From positions 620,001-684,000 of the forward strand of contig NZ_AP025739.1 in NCBI RefSeq assembly GCF_003574315.2: a DNA stretch of 64,000 nt. The letters are read 5' to 3'. Both the position numbers and the translations under genes were made by a program. Below are positions 34,601 to 42,785 of the stretch, piece by piece. The notes beneath the pieces were generated by a model. It saw nothing but the letters and a program-made list of their open reading frames with translations. It did not search any database and had not been told where the DNA came from. The DNA is from Capsulimonas corticalis (GTDB lineage Bacteria > Armatimonadota > Armatimonadia > Armatimonadales > Capsulimonadaceae). Position 1 is the stretch's first letter; the number at the start of each line of letters is the position of its first letter.

Positions 34601-34781
34601 CGCTCTCACGGCGCGCGAACAAGAAACCGATCAACACCACATCGATCAATTGGGCCAAGCGCTGGCGCCGGACGCCGTCGCCCAGGCCTGGGAACGAGGC
34701 CGCGCGATGACCTGGGCGCAGGCGGTGGAGCACGCCCTTGCGGACGATCGGGCCGCTGGCGAACTTCCCGCGCCTCAGTAA
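31620..34781 (+). CDS. BTAD-NB-ARC-TPR transcriptional regulator (AfsR/SARP-like)
   Basis: A 1053-residue STAND-type regulator. Order: winged-helix DNA-binding domain (about 5-95, IALFGPMRVTTNG...), BTAD helices (about 100-245), NB-ARC ATPase with P-loop GPGGVGKT at 302-309, LLLVLDNCEH (Walker B) and ILATSREALG, a winged helix, then about eight TPR units spaced about 40 residues apart (each with G-AR/ASL-LG-IA). ATP-driven oligomerisation on ligand binding is the known mechanism. I chose the ATG at 31620 because GAGGG lies 10 nt before it; an ATG at 31593 has no ribosome site. A close paralogue occupies 61876-64000. Confidence 0.88.
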   Translation: MPLSETGAPPLAIALFGPMRVTTNGSPAPRLRSRKTLWLLALLTLRHGRPIEREWIAGTLWPETTQSQAYAGLRPILTELRQMLQAESHRLQSPSRHTLLLDLDGAEIDVITFDAAMASQNPAAIERAAALYHGPLLEGCFEEWALPERAQREKQCLTALRMLSQNALAAGNAGAAAEFCRRAAAIDPWRDTAQREWMEALVQAGDSNAALQVYRDFVHLLSSDPQAAPDAQTTLLYTRLRKEARRRNAPPAPAGGEGETEKTAPQSAGYLPSPLTEMIGREDERVDLAARLGRSRLVTITGPGGVGKTRLAIGVANDALARYPDGVWMTALETLTDGAMAASCIASHLGVREEAARAPLESLTDHLRHKKLLLVLDNCEHLLDACARIAAHLLRECPGVRILATSREALGIVGETAWTTPSLDVPAPDHLPAGHATQVRVLSGYESVQLFVERAQAANRAFALTGNNALSVARICYQTEGIPLAIELAAARIKSMTPQQIENHLDDYLGLLSLGGRASASRQQTLRGTFDWSYALLNDQERRLLAHLSVFAGGWSVEAAEQVHSGESAPSTQILNLLTSLVDKSLVVFEDQEWNGNGRYRLLEMVRQYASERLLESGELDQVRARHCDWCLSLAEEAEAHANQPDSHLWNARLEKEHGNLRAALRWSAQDTRRSGAYLKLAGEMRTFWYMQGYYSEGLEHLRTALEGTDPQPPAIARGTALNGLSVLLYCQGRQIEAREALREALEIHRALEDTAGIARSLANLGNIECALGNYASSMTLFEEALAIRREIDDKAGIASSLIALGAISIVRGDYLTARTQYAEGLKMRREIGVTHLIANALTKCGDIDHLQKEYASAQRQYEEALAIYGASGNRRGVADCLGCLGNVALARGDEVSARAFYDDSLRVRRELGEQRGVATLLSCLASVSQSEGDYETARTMHQESLSLQRELEDKHGIARSLQGLAEALLAQGRAGEAATLFGASHGLRASLTAALTAREQETDQHHIDQLGQALAPDAVAQAWERGRAMTWAQAVEHALADDRAAGELPAPQ

Positions 34782-34789
34782 GCTCTGCG

Positions 34790-35710
34790 CTATTGAGCGC
34801 CGCCCGCCTTCATAAACCCCTGCCCCCCAAGCCAGTACAACAGATCCGCCGTCCAGGGATGGACGTGGGTGAAGGGCGGCGTGTCGTCGCCCAGTCCGAC
34901 GCCATGTCCGCCATGTTGGTAGATGTGCAGGTCGAAGGGGACATGGTTCTTTTGGAGCGCCTGCGCGAACATCAGGCTGTTCTCCACGGGAACGACATTG
35001 TCTTCCTGGGTCGCCCAGACAAAGCATGGGGGCGTCTGAGCCGTCACCTGCTGCTCGCTGGACATGCGCGCAATCGCCGCAGCGCTTGCATTGGCTCCCA
35101 GCAGGTTGTCGCGGCTGCCCTCATGCGTGAACGGCTTAGCCATGGTGATTACCGCGTAGCAAAGCACGCCCAGATCCGGACGCGAGCTTTCACGCTCGAT
35201 CGGATCGGCCGCCTTGGGGTCGCCGGCGTCAAAATGGGTGGCGAGGCTTGACGCCAGATGCCCGCCGGCGGACGATCCCATGACGCCCACGCGATGCGGA
35301 TCGATCTTCCAATCGGCTGCCTTCGCCCGAATCGTCCGGATCGCCCGCGACGCATCCCCCAACTCCACCGGATCGTGATAGCCATGCGATCCCAATCGGT
35401 ATCTGAGCACGAACGCCGCGATCCCATGCTGATTGAGCCATAGCGCATAGGCCGATCCTTCATGGTCCATGACCACGCCGGCGTAGCCGCCCCCCGGCAG
35501 AACCAGCATCGCCGCGCCCGTCGCCTTGCCGGCGTCCGGCAGGTAAGGCGTCAGCGTCGGAATATCGTCCGGCGTCGTCCCGTGCGCCCCGGGAGCGTCG
35601 CCGGCCCAGAGACGCATCTCCGCCGGAGCGGGCGTCTCTGCGCGTGTGTTGGACGCAGTATTAATGGTTAACATCGTTAGTCCTAAGAGTAGAAAGGTTT
35701 CGATTTTCAT
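34790..35710 (-). CDS. exported alpha/beta hydrolase, acetyl-xylan-esterase-like
   Basis: A 306-residue esterase with a signal peptide (about residues 1-24). It shows the oxyanion loop LVLPGGGYAGVV, the nucleophile GSSAGG (Ser), an Asp in ATQEDNVVPVE and the His in YQHGGHGVG. This arrangement is typical of the BD-FAE/acetylxylan-esterase-type 'esterase/lipase' group that removes acetyl groups from plant polysaccharide, which fits the other secreted carbohydrate enzymes here. It is convergent with the BTAD regulator with 8 bp between stops. Confidence 0.85.
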   Translation of the reverse strand: MKIETFLLLGLTMLTINTASNTRAETPAPAEMRLWAGDAPGAHGTTPDDIPTLTPYLPDAGKATGAAMLVLPGGGYAGVVMDHEGSAYALWLNQHGIAAFVLRYRLGSHGYHDPVELGDASRAIRTIRAKAADWKIDPHRVGVMGSSAGGHLASSLATHFDAGDPKAADPIERESSRPDLGVLCYAVITMAKPFTHEGSRDNLLGANASAAAIARMSSEQQVTAQTPPCFVWATQEDNVVPVENSLMFAQALQKNHVPFDLHIYQHGGHGVGLGDDTPPFTHVHPWTADLLYWLGGQGFMKAGGAQ

Positions 35711-35784
35711 AAGCGTTTGAAGACGGCGCGACTGACCAGAGAGTCTTTCCAGTCACAACTCGACAGAGCGGCCGGAATTGGTGT

Positions 35785-36264
35785 TTAGATAGCGCCGTCT
35801 CCTTCGATCATCAATCGATACAAATACCACTCCTTCATACGATTGGCGCCCAGCCCTTCGTAGACCTTCTGGGCGTTGACGTTCCAGTCCAAACACGTCC
35901 ACTCCATTCGGCCGCAGCCGCGTTCATGGGCGAGGGCGATGCAGTGGCTGAGCAGCGCCTTGCCGACACCGCGCTTGCGGTGGTCGGGGAGCACGAAGAG
36001 GTCTTCCAGGTAAAGGGTCGGCTTGGCGAGGAAGGTGGAGTAGGTCTCGAAGATGAAGGCGTAGCCGACCGGGCCGGGCGCGCCGTCGATTTCGGCGAGG
36101 TAGGCTTCAAACTTCGGCCGGTCGCCAAAGCCATGGTCGATCAGGCGGGCGCGCGCGTCGGCGTCGGGCGGCGGCAGGCGCTCAAAGTCGGCGAGAGCCG
36201 TGATGAGCGAGATCAGCGAATCGGCGTCGGCGCGCTCAGCGCGCCGGATGATCGGAGTTTCCAT
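35785..36264 (-). CDS. GNAT family N-acetyltransferase
   Basis: A 159-residue GNAT enzyme. The N-terminal IIRRAERADADSLISLI, the central LYLEDLFVLPDHRKRGVGKALLSHC (acetyl-CoA loop RKRGVGKA) and the C-terminal LDWNVNAQKVYEGLGANRMKEW match the diamine/spermidine acetyltransferase-like group. The substrate is not established. It lies alone between the esterase and the acyltransferase, both of which are on the same strand but with gaps of 74 and 22 bp. Confidence 0.88.
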   Translation of the reverse strand: METPIIRRAERADADSLISLITALADFERLPPPDADARARLIDHGFGDRPKFEAYLAEIDGAPGPVGYAFIFETYSTFLAKPTLYLEDLFVLPDHRKRGVGKALLSHCIALAHERGCGRMEWTCLDWNVNAQKVYEGLGANRMKEWYLYRLMIEGDGAI

Positions 36265-36286
36265 GGTGTGGTTGTACCCGAAAGTG

Positions 36287-37579
36287 TCAACGGCAGCCGG
36301 AAGAATCCAATAGCGCCTGGACGGCGAGCTCTAAATCGTCGGTGCAGCGCGCAACGGTGGCGCGGCGGCTCAGACGGTAGGTCTCCGTGTAGCGCGCCAG
36401 ATCGATCGGAGCCCCGACGCGCACGATGGCCTTGCGCATGCCGCGCAGGCGCGCCTCGCCAAAGACTTCGATCTCCAGCCGGCGAATGTTGTCCGCCATC
36501 CGCTCGGGCGTGGGCTTGGCGCGCACATAGTTGTCTTCCACGGCGATCCAGTTGGCGACGCGGTTCAAATCACGCACCAGAGGCTTCACGCGCGCGGCTT
36601 GCTCGCGATGCAGCTGTTCCCGGTAACGCGTCCGCTCGGCGTGCGGATCGTCGCTGGTGACCTCATAAACGTGGTTCATGATGGCGCGCATCCGCTCCGG
36701 CAGCGTCATCTCTCCCGTGAACGCAAACCCCGTCAGCGCCGCCGCGCGGTCGAGCAGCACGGACTTCATCAGCTCCATCCGCCCGGTCAGGTCCGCGCCG
36801 GGGCGCACACGCTCGGCGGGATCGACTTTGACACCGTATTCGTCTTCCAGATCGCCGAGCATCGCGATGCCGATCCGGCGCAGACGGTCATACGAATTGC
36901 CGGTCATCGATTCGCGTCCCAGCACCGCGCGCTCCAGGCCGGTCAGGGCGCGGTCGATCGGGACGGTCATATCCTCGACAAAGCAATAGCGCACGGCGAC
37001 CGGCAGCAGCGCAATGGTTTCGCCTTCCCGCCCCTGCTTGCGCAAATCATCCATCGCCCAGAACGCCAGCTGCGCGACGCCCGATTGGAACGGCAGCAGT
37101 GTGTCGTTCTGCGAATAAACCTCGCCTTCGGGAAAGATCACGACCTTGCCGCCATTCTCGGCGAGCAGATCCCGAGTCATCCGAAACGATTCCCGGTCCG
37201 CCGTTCCGCGCACAACGGAATATGCGCCCAGCCGTTCGATGATCATGCCCCATAAGCCGAACCAGGAGTTAAAATTCTCGCGGCAGGCCAGATAATAAAA
37301 CGGCAGATCCGCCGCCTGGGACAGGGCAAACAACAAAGCGGGATCGCAATTGGTGGGGTGGTTAGGAGCGATCAACAGACGACTGCCGCTCAGAGATCGC
37401 ATCAGCGCCAGATCGGCGGGCGAAATCTCCACTTCGGACACGGCGCAGCCATGGCGCAAAAGCATCGGCAGCATCCGATACACAAGACGCAGGAGCGTGG
37501 AATTCAAATGGGGTGGACGAAAATCCATGCCCTCCGCGCGGCGTGGCGCCGCAGAAACGCCGGGGCCTGAAAGTGTCAT
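36287..37579 (-). CDS. 1-acyl-glycerol-3-phosphate acyltransferase-like protein (PlsC family)
   Basis: A 430-residue protein whose N-terminal half is a PlsC-type acyltransferase domain with [10 protein letters not shown] (the NH-x4-D catalytic motif, about residue 80) and [13 protein letters not shown] (the EGxxS-like substrate motif). The C-terminal half of about 200 residues is helical, charged and unassigned, roughly doubling the usual PlsC length. A lipid acyl transfer at the inner face of the membrane is likely. Start uncertain: I chose ATG 37579; TTG 37621 or ATG 37528 are also possible, none with a strong ribosome site. Confidence 0.8.
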   Translation of the reverse strand: MTLSGPGVSAAPRRAEGMDFRPPHLNSTLLRLVYRMLPMLLRHGCAVSEVEISPADLALMRSLSGSRLLIAPNHPTNCDPALLFALSQAADLPFYYLACRENFNSWFGLWGMIIERLGAYSVVRGTADRESFRMTRDLLAENGGKVVIFPEGEVYSQNDTLLPFQSGVAQLAFWAMDDLRKQGREGETIALLPVAVRYCFVEDMTVPIDRALTGLERAVLGRESMTGNSYDRLRRIGIAMLGDLEDEYGVKVDPAERVRPGADLTGRMELMKSVLLDRAAALTGFAFTGEMTLPERMRAIMNHVYEVTSDDPHAERTRYREQLHREQAARVKPLVRDLNRVANWIAVEDNYVRAKPTPERMADNIRRLEIEVFGEARLRGMRKAIVRVGAPIDLARYTETYRLSRRATVARCTDDLELAVQALLDSSGCR

Positions 37580-37723
37580 ATGGAATTCATTCGTGACGGC
37601 TTCGAAAAGTTCCTGCCGCAATCACCGCATTTGAGCCTTTTTGCAGTAAAATACCCTATAGGAAAATACATACAAAATGTACGCCCCGCCGTTCACCCCA
37701 CGCTCGGTTTACAGGAATTAGCA

Positions 37724-38401
37724 ATGAATACGATCCGTACTCGCGCAGCCTTTACTTTGATTGAGCTCCTCGTCGTCATCGCCATCATCTCGATCCTCGC
37801 CGCCATTCTCTTCCCGGTCTTCGCGAAGGCCCGGGAGAAGGCCCGGCAGATATCCTGCATGAGCAATTTGCGGCAGCTGAATTTAGGATTTCAGCAGTAC
37901 ACTCAGGACAATGACGAGATCCTTCCGGGATCGACGGATAGCGGCCGAGGAGGAAGCGGAATCCTTGGCGGCTGGACATACTTCTCCGCTGTCCACCAAT
38001 TCGATCCGTCGCTCGGCAGCGTCTACCCCTATGTCAAGAGCGCGCAGATCTATGTCTGCCCAAGCGATTCCGACGGCCAGAACGGCCGCCAAAGTTACGC
38101 AATCAACGGATGCGCGCAGCTGGATCCGATCAACAATGTCAATCAGGGAAAAACGCTGGCCTCTTTCGACGCCCCGGCCGACAATATGCTGCTCGGAGAG
38201 GAAGCCGACCAGAACAACCAGGCGAAATCCACGGATGACGGTTTTCTTGTGGGATCAGGCAACTACTTCTCTTCCCGTCACACCGGCGGTTCGAACGTTT
38301 CGATGATCGACGGCCACACCAAGTGGTTCGGCTACGACACCCTGAACACGCGGCGTATTATGGACGGAGGCGATGGCAAGTCGGCGTGCGCCGGCGGTTA
38401 G
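37724..38401 (+). CDS. DUF1559-type prepilin-like protein with Ala at -1
   Basis: A 225-residue third family member. The N-terminal TRAA^[18 protein letters not shown] has Ala, not Gly, before the processing site; the remaining helix and [21 protein letters not shown] stretch are conserved. The C-terminal [14 protein letters not shown] fits H-x9-DG. AGGA lies 8 nt before the ATG at 37724. Unlike the copies at 18398 and 22659, it has no small lipoprotein gene after it, but a clear terminator. The product is shorter, with fewer loops between the two conserved ends. Confidence 0.9.
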   Translation: MNTIRTRAAFTLIELLVVIAIISILAAILFPVFAKAREKARQISCMSNLRQLNLGFQQYTQDNDEILPGSTDSGRGGSGILGGWTYFSAVHQFDPSLGSVYPYVKSAQIYVCPSDSDGQNGRQSYAINGCAQLDPINNVNQGKTLASFDAPADNMLLGEEADQNNQAKSTDDGFLVGSGNYFSSRHTGGSNVSMIDGHTKWFGYDTLNTRRIMDGGDGKSACAGG

Positions 38402-38415
38402 GATGGGGCGCCGCA

Positions 38416-38450
38416 GGACGAGAGGTCATCCCTCTCGTCCCTTATTTTTT
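38416..38450 (+). terminator. intrinsic terminator
   Basis: GGACGAGAGG (38416-38425) pairs with CCTCTCGTCC (38431-38440), followed by CTTATTTTTT. The T-run overlaps the stop of the convergent M48 gene. Confidence 0.9.
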
Positions 38451-39713
38451 GCCTAGCGCGAAGTCGATTCGCTCCTGCAAAGGCGGGTGGGAAAATAGCC
38501 AGAACTTGATGAACGGCGGCGGGTTGGGATCGGACAGGTTCTGCTCGGACAGTGACACGAAGCCGCGCGCCATCGCCGCCCGGTCGCCCGTGACTTGCAG
38601 GCCGTAGGCGTCCGCCGCATGCTCCACACGGCGGGACTGCCAGTTCACGATCGGCTCGGAGAAGAAACTGAGCGCGCTGACGACAAGAAAGATCGCCGGG
38701 ATCGCGGCGTAATCACGCGCGTCGCGCAATCTCCAGCGATCTCCCCAGCGCGCGATCAACCGATCGTAACACCCGCGCGCCAGCGGCAGCGCGATCAGCA
38801 ATCCCGCGAAGGTTTCCAGAAATCCCCAATAGAGATGCTTGAGCACATAGTGCCCCATCTCGTGCCCCACAATCGCCACGACTTGATCGGGCGGCATCTT
38901 CTTCAGTGTGGTGTCCCAGAGCACGATCCGCGCCGACGTCCCCACCCCGTTCACATAGGCGTTGGTCTCATCGGTCTGCCGGCTCTTGTCCGCCACCAAA
39001 ATCGGCGCATCCGGAATGCCGGCCGTCGCCGCCAGCGCTTCGATCCGTGTTTTCAAGGGGCCGGGCGCCATCGGCGTGAATTTATTGAAAATAGGATCGA
39101 CGATCAGGGGCGACGCGAACATGCCGACGGCGATCAGCGGTATGCACGCCAGCCACAATCCTAGCGGCCAGCGGCGCGGCGAGCGCCCCATCAGCCAGAA
39201 GACGAGCCAGAGCACGGGAACGGTCGTCGCCACGTCCACCAGATGCGACTTCGCGACATCGCCCATCCACGCCCCGAAGCTTTGATGAGAAAGGCCGTAA
39301 GCGTGGTCGAGCCAGTAGCCGCTGTACAGAATGAGCGGGAGGCGAATCACCCAAAACGCCAGCGTGAATAGCACGTAATACCAGAGCAGCGTGAGAAACC
39401 GCCGCTGGGAGAGCCGTTCCGCCAGATCCCGCAGGCGCGCGGATAGCCCCGTCGTCAGCAGCGCCCAGAGCGCCAGCAGTCCGTACGCCGTCCCCGCAAA
39501 ATACAGAAGATACCGGGTCTGGGAGTATCGACGGGCGGCGGGAGTGACAACCGGCGGCCGCACTTCCTCAGACGACGCCCCAAGAGACGCCCGCGCCAGC
39601 GCGCCCGACGGCGAGACCAGTTCCGGCGGCGCGGAGCGCATGCCCATTCGCGGCGGAGCGGCGCCAATGGGAAGACAGCAAAGCAGGAGCAGAAGCGCGA
39701 GCAGAGTACGCAT
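38442..39713 (-). CDS. M48 family (Ste24/HtpX-like) membrane metalloprotease
   Basis: A 423-residue zinc protease of the membrane. Signal or first helix at residues 1-20, an insert rich in Pro/Ala, several transmembrane segments, then the zinc motif HEMGH at 284-288 (IVGHEMGHYVLKHL), with the third ligand Glu in RRVEHAADAYGLQ. NAYVNGVGTSARIVLWDTTL before the motif is typical of the Ste24 branch. It should degrade or process misfolded membrane proteins. AAGG lies about 8 nt before the ATG at 39713, and a divergent TPR gene starts 50 bp away. Confidence 0.9.
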   Translation of the reverse strand: MRTLLALLLLLCCLPIGAAPPRMGMRSAPPELVSPSGALARASLGASSEEVRPPVVTPAARRYSQTRYLLYFAGTAYGLLALWALLTTGLSARLRDLAERLSQRRFLTLLWYYVLFTLAFWVIRLPLILYSGYWLDHAYGLSHQSFGAWMGDVAKSHLVDVATTVPVLWLVFWLMGRSPRRWPLGLWLACIPLIAVGMFASPLIVDPIFNKFTPMAPGPLKTRIEALAATAGIPDAPILVADKSRQTDETNAYVNGVGTSARIVLWDTTLKKMPPDQVVAIVGHEMGHYVLKHLYWGFLETFAGLLIALPLARGCYDRLIARWGDRWRLRDARDYAAIPAIFLVVSALSFFSEPIVNWQSRRVEHAADAYGLQVTGDRAAMARGFVSLSEQNLSDPNPPPFIKFWLFSHPPLQERIDFALGKK

Positions 39714-39762
39714 GGGAGGCCTTTCGAAACACAGCGGCGGGGCTTCGGGTACAATTCTACCC

Positions 39763-41016
39763 ATGAATACGACGGAACGGAAACTGGTGTTCGCGCCCTG
39801 GGGCTCGGATACATACGGCGATGATATTTTGCTCTTCGAGCACGGCCTGCTCTTCGGCCTTGAGCTGGCGGTGGAGACCGCCGGCGGGATGAGCTTCGCC
39901 GATGTCCACGAGGTCCTCGGCGGCGCGGACAAGCGGGAGCGCCCCATGCCGGCGCTCGCCGAGGCCGACGTGCGCGCCCTGGCGGCCCGGGCGAAGTGCG
40001 ACGTCTTTGTCGACGGTATGTTTCAGTGCAAGCGCGATCCGGAAACCGGCGGCCTGACCGAAGTCATCGTCGCGATGCGTCTATTTTTCCCCAAGGAAGA
40101 CAAATTCGAAGCGCCCGACGCCCTGCTGTTCCACACGTTTCAGCCCGAAGGAACGCCCGCCAAGCTCACGCCGGACTACGATATTTTTATCGCCCTGCAA
40201 TATCAGCTCAGCGAAGCGCTGTTCGCCGCGCTGAAGATCAATCCGCCGATCTCATTCACAACGGACACGCTGCAAGTCACGCCGCGATGGGACGCCTATG
40301 AGCTTTTGATCAAGGGCAAGCGCTTGACCCAGATCGCCGAAAACAAGCTGGGCTACTACGAGCAGGCCCTCCAGCGCGATCCGCAGTTCTTCCTCGCGCT
40401 TTACAATAGCGCCATGCTTTACAAAACCCAGACCGATTACCACAGCGCCCGCAACCGACTGATGCGCGCCGCCAGCGCCACCGAGGATCCCCGCCTGCTC
40501 GGCGACGTTTACTTCGAGCTCGGCTTGGCGTCGATCTATCTGGGCGACACCAAAACTGCCCGCAACTTCTGGGAAAAAGCCTTGGAGTACGGCGGTGAAA
40601 ACCCGTCGCTTTACGTCAATATGGCCGGCACTTACGAGCAGGAAGAAAAGTGGGCGGAGGCGCGCCAGCTCAACGAGATGGCGCTGGACAAATTCCCGGA
40701 TTTCCACAAAGCCATCGTCAATCTGGCGCGCCTGCACGCCATGATGGGCCAGCTCGACCAGGCGATCCCCCTCTACGAACGCGCCCTGGAACTCCAGCCC
40801 GACGACGCCCTCCGCCACTCCGTCCTCGGCGGCTGCTACCTCGCCGCCGACCGCATCGAAGACGCCCGCGCCCAATTCGAACGCGCCGTCGAAATCGACC
40901 CTGAAAGCGATCCCGGCAAATACGCCCAGCAGGAGCTCACAAAGATGGGCCCGGCGAAGCCCGAAGGTGGGGACGATGACGAAGGGAAAAAAAAGAAACG
41001 GTGGGGACTTTGGTAG
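39763..41016 (+). CDS. TPR repeat protein, 417 residues
   Basis: A soluble protein with an unassigned alpha/beta N-terminal domain (about 1-165) and a C-terminal array of TPR units (from about 200 on, for example GYYEQALQRDPQFFLALYNSA and AIPLYERALELQPDDALRHSVLGG), ending in a Lys-rich tail KKKKRWGLW. No enzymatic motif is seen; protein-protein binding is expected. The ATG at 39763 lies 7 nt after TACAAT with no ribosome site, so a leaderless transcript is likely. Confidence 0.75.
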   Translation: MNTTERKLVFAPWGSDTYGDDILLFEHGLLFGLELAVETAGGMSFADVHEVLGGADKRERPMPALAEADVRALAARAKCDVFVDGMFQCKRDPETGGLTEVIVAMRLFFPKEDKFEAPDALLFHTFQPEGTPAKLTPDYDIFIALQYQLSEALFAALKINPPISFTTDTLQVTPRWDAYELLIKGKRLTQIAENKLGYYEQALQRDPQFFLALYNSAMLYKTQTDYHSARNRLMRAASATEDPRLLGDVYFELGLASIYLGDTKTARNFWEKALEYGGENPSLYVNMAGTYEQEEKWAEARQLNEMALDKFPDFHKAIVNLARLHAMMGQLDQAIPLYERALELQPDDALRHSVLGGCYLAADRIEDARAQFERAVEIDPESDPGKYAQQELTKMGPAKPEGGDDDEGKKKKRWGLW

Positions 41017-41060
41017 GGCGCCGAGTTAGGTTTTTCGATGCTCGATCAAAAGGGATCGCG

Positions 41061-41254
41061 AATATAAAATCCACGCGTTTGCATCGCGGATGTAAAATCC
41101 ACGTATGGGAAGCCTTCGGCTAATTGTCCGTGCCGGACAAACAAATCTCTGTGGTCGATAAACCATCGTTTGTCCGTCTGGCACGGACGGTTAGCCCGAA
41201 GGGCTCCAAGGCGTAGGTTTTATACCCGCGATGCAAACGCGTGGAATTTCTATA
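41061..41254. repeat. long inverted repeat (cruciform, about 190 bp)
   Basis: The outer arms AATATAAAATCCACGCGTTTGCATCGCGG (first half at 41061-41089) and the reverse complement at 41226-41254 pair with few mismatches. Inner arms GCCTTCGGCTAATTGTCCGTGCC (41112 on) and GGCACGGACGGTTAGCCCGAAGGGC (41180 on) also pair, leaving a loop of about 40 nt. No open frame spans it. It may be a MITE-like non-autonomous element or a large RNA hairpin between convergent genes. Confidence 0.75.
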
Positions 41255-41291
41255 CCTGCTTGATTACTCACTCCCACAAACAATATCGATC

Positions 41292-42293
41292 TCAGCCCAC
41301 AATCTCCACCACAACCTTCCCCAGCGCGCCCTTTTCCACCTCCGCGTGCGCGTCCATCGCCGTTTCCATCGTGAAGCGGCGCTCGTTTAAGAGCGGCGTT
41401 AGCTTTCCTGCCTCGGCGAGCTTAGTTGCTTCGCGCAGGATCTCGCCGTGGTGGGCGCGGCCTTTGCCGGTGAGCAGCGGCAGCAGGGTGAAGACGGCGG
41501 AGTAGGTGGCGGCGCGGAAGGACAGGGGCGAGAGGTCATAGGGGCCGCGTCCCAGACAGCTGACCGCGTGGCCGGTGTAGGTCTTGACGGCGCGGAAAGT
41601 GTCGTCCAGCGTAGTTCCGCCCACGGTGTCGTAGACGACATCGAATCCCTCGCCGTCTGTATACACGGTGACGTACTCTTCCACGGACATGGCTTTGTAA
41701 TCGATCGGCGTCGCGCCGAAGCGCTCGGCGATTTCTTTCTTTTGCGGCGAGACGGTCGCGAACACCTCGGCGCCTAGGGCGCGTGCGAGCTGCACCGCGA
41801 CATGGCCCACGCCGCCCGCGCCGCCGTGGATCAGAACTTTCTGCCCAGCCTGCACGTGAGCCTGGTCCACCACTCCCTCCCAGGCCGTGATGAACACCAG
41901 CGGCAGAGCGGCGGCCTCGCGCATCGTAAGATTGGCGGGCTTGCGCGCGAGCAGACGGGCGTCCACGGCGGCGAACTCCGCGAGCGTTCCTGGAATTCCG
42001 GCGACGCCGCCCGTCATGCCGTAGACCTCATCGCCGATCTGGAAATCGTCAACGCCAGGCCCGACGGATTCGACGACGCCGGTGAGATCCATTCCCAAAA
42101 CTGCGGGAAGGGGGTTCTTGGCGTGTCCGCCCCTGCCGGCTCGGATTTTCGTATCGAGCGGATTGACGCCGCTGGCGTGAATCCGCACCAGCGCTTCGCC
42201 CGCTCTCGGTTCGGGACGCGCGATCTCGGTGAGTTGGAGCGGCCCATTCTCTTCGCTGAGAACAAGCGCGCGCATTGTGTGATTACCAGACAT
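41292..42293 (-). CDS. NAD(P)H:quinone oxidoreductase-like MDR enzyme
   Basis: A 333-residue medium-chain dehydrogenase/reductase of the zinc-independent quinone oxidoreductase type. GMDLTGVVESVGPGVDDFQIGDEVYG is the GroES-like catalytic domain and LIHGGAGGVGHVAVQLARALGAE the NADPH-binding Rossmann loop. The Zn-binding Cys cluster of alcohol dehydrogenases is absent. It should reduce quinones or enones in the cytoplasm. AAGGAAT lies about 8 nt before the ATG at 42293. Confidence 0.9.
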   Translation of the reverse strand: MSGNHTMRALVLSEENGPLQLTEIARPEPRAGEALVRIHASGVNPLDTKIRAGRGGHAKNPLPAVLGMDLTGVVESVGPGVDDFQIGDEVYGMTGGVAGIPGTLAEFAAVDARLLARKPANLTMREAAALPLVFITAWEGVVDQAHVQAGQKVLIHGGAGGVGHVAVQLARALGAEVFATVSPQKKEIAERFGATPIDYKAMSVEEYVTVYTDGEGFDVVYDTVGGTTLDDTFRAVKTYTGHAVSCLGRGPYDLSPLSFRAATYSAVFTLLPLLTGKGRAHHGEILREATKLAEAGKLTPLLNERRFTMETAMDAHAEVEKGALGKVVVEIVG

Positions 42294-42403
42294 GATTGTG
42301 ATTCCTTCGTGAGTGATTTCGCCGTTTTGAGCCGATTGGCGTTCTCAGGCGCTGCCCTGACAATGAAAGCGGTTACACCGCGCCGCCAATTTGTCGAAAA
42401 TCC

Positions 42404-42432
42404 TCGACTTCGGGCGGGGGATACGATATAAT
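42404..42432 (+). promoter_or_regulatory. promoter ahead of the small membrane gene
   Basis: TCGACT (42404-42409), 17 bp, TATAAT (42427-42432). The ATG follows after only 8 nt, so the transcript would be leaderless. Confidence 0.5.
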
Positions 42433-42440
42433 CAAAACAG

Positions 42441-42764
42441 ATGCAGCCGCCCAACCGTTCCCAGCTCACCCTTTTCCTCCTCGTTGTCTCCCCAGGCGCG
42501 GTGATTACCGCCGTCTGCGGCTTCTACGTATTCCAAGACTGGGCAGCGCTGAGCCGGACATTTCACACATTTGAGACACTGAGCGCGGGAAAGAGCGATC
42601 TGCGCTCCGTCTTTGTCGCGGAATCGATGCAGAATGTGTACCGGATCAACTGCTTCGCCGAGGGGGTCGGCGCGCTGCTGGGCGCGGTGATTATGGCGAT
42701 CGGAATCGTCGGAATGTGTCTATGCGGCCGACCGCAATCAGGCGTCACACACGCCGAACGTTAA
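42441..42764 (+). CDS. small membrane protein, 107 residues
   Basis: Not recognised. Two hydrophobic segments, about residues 8-30 (LTLFLLVVSPGAVITAVCGFYVF) and 74-96 (GALLGAVIMAIGIVGMCLCG), flank a polar part of about 40 residues. It is probably a real gene: a TATAAT box lies 8 nt before the ATG, and the next gene follows 21 bp later with a good ribosome site. No function can be assigned. Confidence 0.6.
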   Translation: MQPPNRSQLTLFLLVVSPGAVITAVCGFYVFQDWAALSRTFHTFETLSAGKSDLRSVFVAESMQNVYRINCFAEGVGALLGAVIMAIGIVGMCLCGRPQSGVTHAER

Positions 42765-42785
42765 CACGCCGCAAAGGGGCAATCA

